64,000 bases of DNA from contig NZ_BMJE01000007.1 in assembly GCF_014642915.1 (NCBI RefSeq), forward strand, positions 1 to 64,000, written 5' to 3'. The translations under genes were made by a program, and so were the position numbers. Below, piece after piece: positions 60,091-64,000 of this stretch (position 1 is the first letter of the stretch; every line of letters starts with the position of its first letter). The stretch is from Flavobacterium suaedae (GTDB taxonomy: Bacteria; Bacteroidota; Bacteroidia; Flavobacteriales; Flavobacteriaceae). Below the pieces are notes generated by a model. That model was not told where the DNA came from. It saw nothing but the letters and a program-made list of their open reading frames with translations, and searched no databases.

Positions 60091-60124
60091 AAAAAAGCTC
60101 ACGTTTTGGCGTGGGCTTTTTTTA
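60091..60124 (+). terminator. Terminator after gdhA
   Basis: AAAAAAGCTCACG pairs with CGTGGGCTTTTTTT around a short loop, with one G-T pair in the stem. Confidence 0.88.
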
Positions 60125-60164
60125 TATCACTTTATACAAAAACGACTATATATTCGTTTTAGCT

Positions 60165-60172
60165 TATATTTG
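60165..60172 (+). promoter_or_regulatory. -7 element fixing the start of porZ
   Basis: TATATTTG, an exact TAnnTTTG match that overlaps the longer frame opening at 60170, so ATG 60194 is the start. Confidence 0.55.
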
Positions 60173-60193
60173 TTCTTCAAATTAAACTACTTA

Positions 60194-62464
60194 ATGAAAC
60201 GTTTTTTTCTCCTATATTTTTTTCTTTTAGGTTACATACTTTTTGCCCAAAACAATCAGGGATGGGTGGGGCATTTCTCGTACAATAATATACAGGATAT
60301 AACGCAGTCATCAAACAGAGTGTATGCTGCTGCCGAAAGTGCTATCTTTTCTAAAAGTACTATTACTTTTGAACTTAAAACCACTACTTCGGTAGATGGG
60401 CTTAAACCTGAAACCATAACCGCTATATATTATAGTGAAGTTTACGACCGTACCATTGTGGGGAGTAGTAATGGTTTACTCATAGTGGTAAACGGAGATG
60501 ACAGTATAGTAAATAAAGTAGATATTATTGAGGAGACTACTGTACCGCCCGGCACTAAAAAAATAAACCATATTTATGAGCATGATGGCAAAGCGTATAT
60601 TTCCTGTGATTTTGGTATTGCAGTTTTAAACTTGCAAACCCTTGAGTTTGGAGATACCTATTATTTAGGGCCTAATGGTACTGAAATAGCGGTAAACCAA
60701 ACTACGGTATTAAACGGTTATATATATGCAGCTACAGAGAATAATGGTATAAGTAGAGGATTTTTAAACAACCCTAATCTTAATGATTTTAATCAGTGGA
60801 CAGAGGTTTATGGCGGTAACTGGAGCGGAATAGTTTCTTTTTCTAATACGTTATTTGCAGCAGATAATTTAGGAACAGTATACAGGCTGGACAATGGTAC
60901 TGCTATACCTTTTAATACTACAGGAGGAGTCATAACTGATTTAAGAGTAGCAAATAACCATCTGGTAGTAACTAATCCCTTCCGCATTTTGGTATATAAC
61001 GATTCATTAGTTCAAATACTACAGTTGTTTGAAAATGCTTTTGAAGGAGGGGTTATATTTACAGCGGCAACAGTAGTTTCGGGTCAGTTATTTATAGGAA
61101 CTAAGGCGCATGGAGTTATAGAAACCTACTTAAATAACAGTATGGTAAAAAATAATATTACCCCAAATGGTCCGCTACGAACTAATATTTTTTCAATAGA
61201 AAAGACATCAAACTCACTTTGGGCAGTTTTTGGCTCATACAATTTTTATTTTACTCCTGATGAGCAAGTTAAAGGTATAAGTAAATTAACTCAGGAAGGA
61301 TGGATTAATATACCTAAAGATGACGTTTTGGGTGCAGCATCAATAGGAGATATTGCCGTAAACCCAAATAATGAAAGCGAGGTGTTCGCATCATCTTACC
61401 ATAGAGGCTTATTGCGCATAGAAGATGATACTCCTGTACAGCTCTACAACGAAACGAACAGCCCTTTAGAAAGTCAACAATTAGTTGCAAATTATTATAA
61501 TATAAGGGTTAATAGTTTAGCTTATGATGATTCGGGTGCACTATGGATGACAAATGATATGACAGAAAAACCATTAAAAGTTTTTCGTAATGGGAACTGG
61601 TCATCATATGATTTTACAGATGTACTAAATAATGCTATATCGAATAAATACCAAAAAATGATCATCGACAGGAATGGTACAAAATGGATACCTTCCATTA
61701 ACGAAGGGCTAATAGCTTTTAATGAAACGCTGGGGGATAAGTTTATAGTAATAGGAGCTGATGATATAGGAAACTTGCCATCGGAATATGTTCGTTCTGT
61801 AGCTATTGATAACAGCAACAGGCTTTGGATAGGAACTTCGAGAGGGTTAAGAGTAATGCCGGGAATAGACCGTTTTTTAACTGAGAATATACTTACTACA
61901 AATGCAATAATTATTGAAGAGGACGGACTTGCACAAGAGCTTTTATATGATCAGGATGTAACGGATATTGAAGTAGACGGTTCTAATAATAAGTGGTTAG
62001 GAACTTCGGGTGCGGGTGCGTTTTTAGTATCGCCTGACGGACAAAGAACCCTTTTCCATTTTACCAAACAAAACTCACCGTTACCAAGTAATACTATAAA
62101 CGATATTGCCATTGATAATGCAACGGGAGATGTATATTTTGCTACTGATAAGGGTATGGTTACTTATAAAGGAACGTCTACCGAGGCAGCAGGCGATTTA
62201 AGTAATGTATATGTGTTTCCTAATCCTGTGCGACCTGACTTTAATGGCGATGTTAACATAAGCGGACTTATTGATAATGCTAATATTAAAATAACCGATA
62301 TATCAGGAAATCTGGTTTACGAAACTACCTCCGAAGGCGGTACAGTACTTTGGGACACCCGTGCTTTTGGTAGTTACAAAGTGGCATCAGGGGTGTATAT
62401 GATATTTATAGCTTCTGAAGACGGTACTGAAACCAAAGTAAAAAAGGTAATGATTATTAGGTAA
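60194..62464 (+). CDS. porZ: Type IX secretion attachment-complex protein PorZ
   Basis: A 756-residue exported protein. The signal peptide ends at LFAQ (about residue 20), followed by NNQGWVGHFSYNNIQDITQS, typical of the PorZ N-terminus. Two beta-propellers of two-component-regulator type follow (repeats such as GLLIVVNGDDSI, DDSGALWMTND, DRNGTKWIPSINEGL, DNSNRLWIGTSRGL, DGSNNKWLGTSGAGAFL). The C-terminal 85 residues form a T9SS type A domain (VFPNPVRPDFNGDVN, ITDISGNLVYE, VASGVYMIFIA). PorZ works with PorU, PorV and PorQ at the cell surface to attach T9SS cargo to lipopolysaccharide. The porZ-recO order is common in flavobacteria. It explains how the two T9SS substrates in the window could be processed. 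Confidence 0.9.
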   Translation: MKRFFLLYFFLLGYILFAQNNQGWVGHFSYNNIQDITQSSNRVYAAAESAIFSKSTITFELKTTTSVDGLKPETITAIYYSEVYDRTIVGSSNGLLIVVNGDDSIVNKVDIIEETTVPPGTKKINHIYEHDGKAYISCDFGIAVLNLQTLEFGDTYYLGPNGTEIAVNQTTVLNGYIYAATENNGISRGFLNNPNLNDFNQWTEVYGGNWSGIVSFSNTLFAADNLGTVYRLDNGTAIPFNTTGGVITDLRVANNHLVVTNPFRILVYNDSLVQILQLFENAFEGGVIFTAATVVSGQLFIGTKAHGVIETYLNNSMVKNNITPNGPLRTNIFSIEKTSNSLWAVFGSYNFYFTPDEQVKGISKLTQEGWINIPKDDVLGAASIGDIAVNPNNESEVFASSYHRGLLRIEDDTPVQLYNETNSPLESQQLVANYYNIRVNSLAYDDSGALWMTNDMTEKPLKVFRNGNWSSYDFTDVLNNAISNKYQKMIIDRNGTKWIPSINEGLIAFNETLGDKFIVIGADDIGNLPSEYVRSVAIDNSNRLWIGTSRGLRVMPGIDRFLTENILTTNAIIIEEDGLAQELLYDQDVTDIEVDGSNNKWLGTSGAGAFLVSPDGQRTLFHFTKQNSPLPSNTINDIAIDNATGDVYFATDKGMVTYKGTSTEAAGDLSNVYVFPNPVRPDFNGDVNISGLIDNANIKITDISGNLVYETTSEGGTVLWDTRAFGSYKVASGVYMIFIASEDGTETKVKKVMIIR

Positions 62465-62504
62465 TTATTTATACAAAAGCAATTAACAGAAAGGAGTTTG
62501 TGGC

Positions 62505-63218
62505 GTGCGGGTTAAAACAAAAGCAATTGTAATCAGTTCATTACGGTATCAGGAAAAAGGGCTTATTGTAAAATGCTTTACACAGTCCGATGGGTTAAAA
62601 TCATACTTTGTGCGCGATGCTTTTTCGTCTAAAAAAAGTGCCCAAAAAACAGTTTATTTTCGTCCGCTTACTATTTTAGAAATAGAGGCGACCCATAAAA
62701 ATAAAGGTACGCTGGAATATTTTAAGGAGATAAGGTTGGCACACCCTTACCAAACACTTGCTACTGATATTATTAAAACAACCATAGCTATTTTCCTGTC
62801 GGAAGTTTTACATTATTGTATAAAAGAGGAAGAGCAAAACGAAAACCTGTATGCGTATTTAGAAACTTCTTTATTGTGGCTGGATACGCACGATGAGGTA
62901 GCAAATTTCCATTTAATATTACTACTTGAAATTACAAAGTTTTTAGGCTTTTATCCTGATACGGGAAACCAACAGCACTCTTATTTTGAAATGACGGAAG
63001 GGATATTTATGCCATATCCTTCAGCAAGCTGTCTTTCGGAAGACGAAACCATGTTGTTACGCCGACTGATGACTTTGCGCCAGGGGGATGGAGCGAAGTC
63101 TTTTCATGTTTCCGAAAGGCAGGCACTACTAAAGGTTTTAATTGATTATTATTCTTTTCACCTTGATGGTTTTGTAAAACCAAAATCAATAGAGGTTTTA
63201 AAAGAGGTATTTAGTTAG
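62505..63218 (+). CDS. recO: DNA repair protein RecO
   Basis: A 237-residue recombination mediator that loads RecA with RecR. The N-terminal OB-fold is clear (VKTKAIVISSLRYQEKGLIV, FTQSDGLKSYFVRDAF), followed by the helical domain (FHLILLLEITKFLGFYPDT, YFEMTEGIFMPYPS) and a C-terminal helix (LIDYYSFHLDGF). The zinc-finger cysteines of some RecO proteins are not seen, as in other Bacteroidetes. The start is GTG at 62505, preceded by AAAGGAG, one of the few clear Shine-Dalgarno sites in the window. Its last 8 bases overlap the convergent phage-like gene. Confidence 0.93.
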   Translation: MRVKTKAIVISSLRYQEKGLIVKCFTQSDGLKSYFVRDAFSSKKSAQKTVYFRPLTILEIEATHKNKGTLEYFKEIRLAHPYQTLATDIIKTTIAIFLSEVLHYCIKEEEQNENLYAYLETSLLWLDTHDEVANFHLILLLEITKFLGFYPDTGNQQHSYFEMTEGIFMPYPSASCLSEDETMLLRRLMTLRQGDGAKSFHVSERQALLKVLIDYYSFHLDGFVKPKSIEVLKEVFS

Positions 63219-63867
63219 CCACTAGTATACCGCCCAAAATACCTACACCAAGCCACACATACCATTTTTTATAAACAGGTGTGGGTACTTCTACCTCCGC
63301 AGCTTTAAGCTCAGTTACTTTTATATAAGGGTTGGTACTGGTAACATCGGTAGTAATAGTCTGTTTCCCTAAAAACCATTTACGCTTTACTCCTGTAATA
63401 ACGGTTACTTCGTTAGGTATGGTTAAACTATCTAAAGTAAAACCATCGTTCATAGATTTATAGCGAAAAGAATACCACTTATTTTTAATCTTGCCTGTGC
63501 GTTCAAAATCAGGATAAGGCAGTGTGTCAGTATAGGTTACTTTTATGGTATCTATTACAATACGGTCTTTATATTTAACCACATTTTTTACTGATGCAAA
63601 TTCTTTTATCAGTTCCTGTAGCTCTTTATCTTTGTCAGTTAATAATACACCCAGTGTTTCTTTATCAGCTAGTAGTGTTTTTATAGTAGCTGTTTGGGAG
63701 CCAAGCCTGTTTTTATAATAGCTTATACTATCGTTTAAAGCTTGGTAATTTGTTTTTATTCTGGTTTCGCTATTACAGCGTGGCTGCAGGAGTATTACCA
63801 GCAGCACGCTGCATAATAGGTAAGGTATGTATTTCTTATAAGTTAACCCATGTGTATGTTTTTCCAT
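63211..63867 (-). CDS. Membrane-anchored coiled-coil protein, phage-like
   Basis: A 218-residue protein with an N-terminal membrane helix (YIPYLLCSVLLVILLQP) followed by a coiled-coil of about 60 residues (NDSISYYKNRLGSQTATIKT, LLADKETLGVLLTDKDKELQ). A beta-rich part (KNKWYSFRYKSMNDGFTLDS) and a hydrophobic C-terminal helix (KWYVWLGVGILGGILVAN) complete it. This layout resembles DUF6549/DUF6808-like proteins found in Bacteroidetes prophages near lysis genes. It overlaps the upstream peptidase gene by 32 bases, so the two are translationally linked. It could be a spanin-like or lysis-accessory protein, which is inference. It shares 8 bases with the recO end. Confidence 0.62.
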   Translation of the reverse strand: MEKHTHGLTYKKYIPYLLCSVLLVILLQPRCNSETRIKTNYQALNDSISYYKNRLGSQTATIKTLLADKETLGVLLTDKDKELQELIKEFASVKNVVKYKDRIVIDTIKVTYTDTLPYPDFERTGKIKNKWYSFRYKSMNDGFTLDSLTIPNEVTVITGVKRKWFLGKQTITTDVTSTNPYIKVTELKAAEVEVPTPVYKKWYVWLGVGILGGILVAN

Positions 63868-64000
63868 CTACTACTTCTATAAAAGTATCGCCTGAATCGT
63901 ATTTTCCTTTCAATGCTCTCCAGTTATGGTCAAAAGTCTTTTCAAGATGTGGGTAGTCTTTAAATGAGTTCCAGTCGCCTCCCCATGTCCAGCCAATAGA
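63836..64000 (-). CDS. M15-family peptidase (endolysin type), C-terminal fragment
   Basis: Only the last 54 residues lie in the window; the gene runs off the right edge. The visible part reads IGWTWGGDWNSFKDYPHLE near its start. This is the zinc-ligand-containing end of M15 L-alanyl-D-glutamate/D-Ala-D-Ala peptidases (WGGDW, DYPHxE), common as phage endolysins. It ends WRALKGKYDSGDTFIEVVD and a short tail. In many phage enzymes the His of DYPH binds zinc. It overlaps the coiled-coil membrane-protein gene, forming a possible lysis pair. The remainder of the protein and further phage genes would lie beyond the window. Confidence 0.8.
   Translation of the reverse strand, partial: SIGWTWGGDWNSFKDYPHLEKTFDHNWRALKGKYDSGDTFIEVVDGKTYTWVNL

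Overview
The window is AT-rich DNA from a Bacteroidetes chromosome, almost certainly a member of the Flavobacteriaceae. Support comes from type IX secretion (T9SS) sorting domains, a PorP/SprF gene and a PorZ gene, a complete moxR-batABCDE operon, and repeated promoter elements of the Bacteroidetes form TAnnTTTG. Start codons mostly lack a Shine-Dalgarno sequence. No rRNA, tRNA, CRISPR array or insertion sequence was seen.

Layout. 1-7.4 kb: a giant secreted gliding-type adhesin with its PorP/SprF partner (cut by the window edge). 7.5-8.8 kb: hflX. 8.9-14.3 kb: a TonB-dependent receptor and DUF5689 lipoprotein facing a secreted endonuclease/phosphatase. 14.4-16.7 kb: 3-hydroxyanthranilate dioxygenase and an ALDH7-type dehydrogenase. 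16.7-18.9 kb: egtB-egtD for ergothioneine. 19.1-23.1 kb: a strong promoter, two short leader-like units each closed by a related terminator, then pcfJ-like, rtcB and TPR genes. 23-30 kb: a phosphoesterase, a second T9SS substrate, an AlbA_2 protein, a broken four-helix-bundle gene, and SDR and aldo/keto reductases. 30.4-39.6 kb: the Bat operon. 40-50 kb: housekeeping genes (cvpA, pheS, yicC, gmk, nadD, yqhD, gpsA, terC). 50-56 kb: a GH92 mannosidase and a patch of small orphan lipoproteins. 56-63.2 kb: an HTH regulator, DUF3298 lipoprotein, cystathionine gamma-synthase/lyase, gdhA, porZ and recO. The last 0.8 kb holds a phage-like pair: an M15 endolysin-type peptidase (cut by the window edge) and a membrane-anchored coiled-coil protein.

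The most interesting locus is 19.07-23.10 kb. A near-consensus promoter drives a structured leader with two tandem terminators of closely related sequence ahead of a PcfJ-like/RtcB/TPR gene set, which suggests an RNA-repair operon under read-through control or accompanied by small RNAs. Other points of note are an 810-bp triplicated module in the adhesin, one head domain shared by two T9SS substrates with different sorting tails, a four-helix-bundle gene broken by one stop codon, REP-like palindromic elements, degenerate AAAGTC/GACTTT and GGGTT-type tracts between genes, and a lipoprotein whose C-terminus has mirror-image cysteine spacing.

All calls come from reading the sequence and recalling family motifs; no database search was run.
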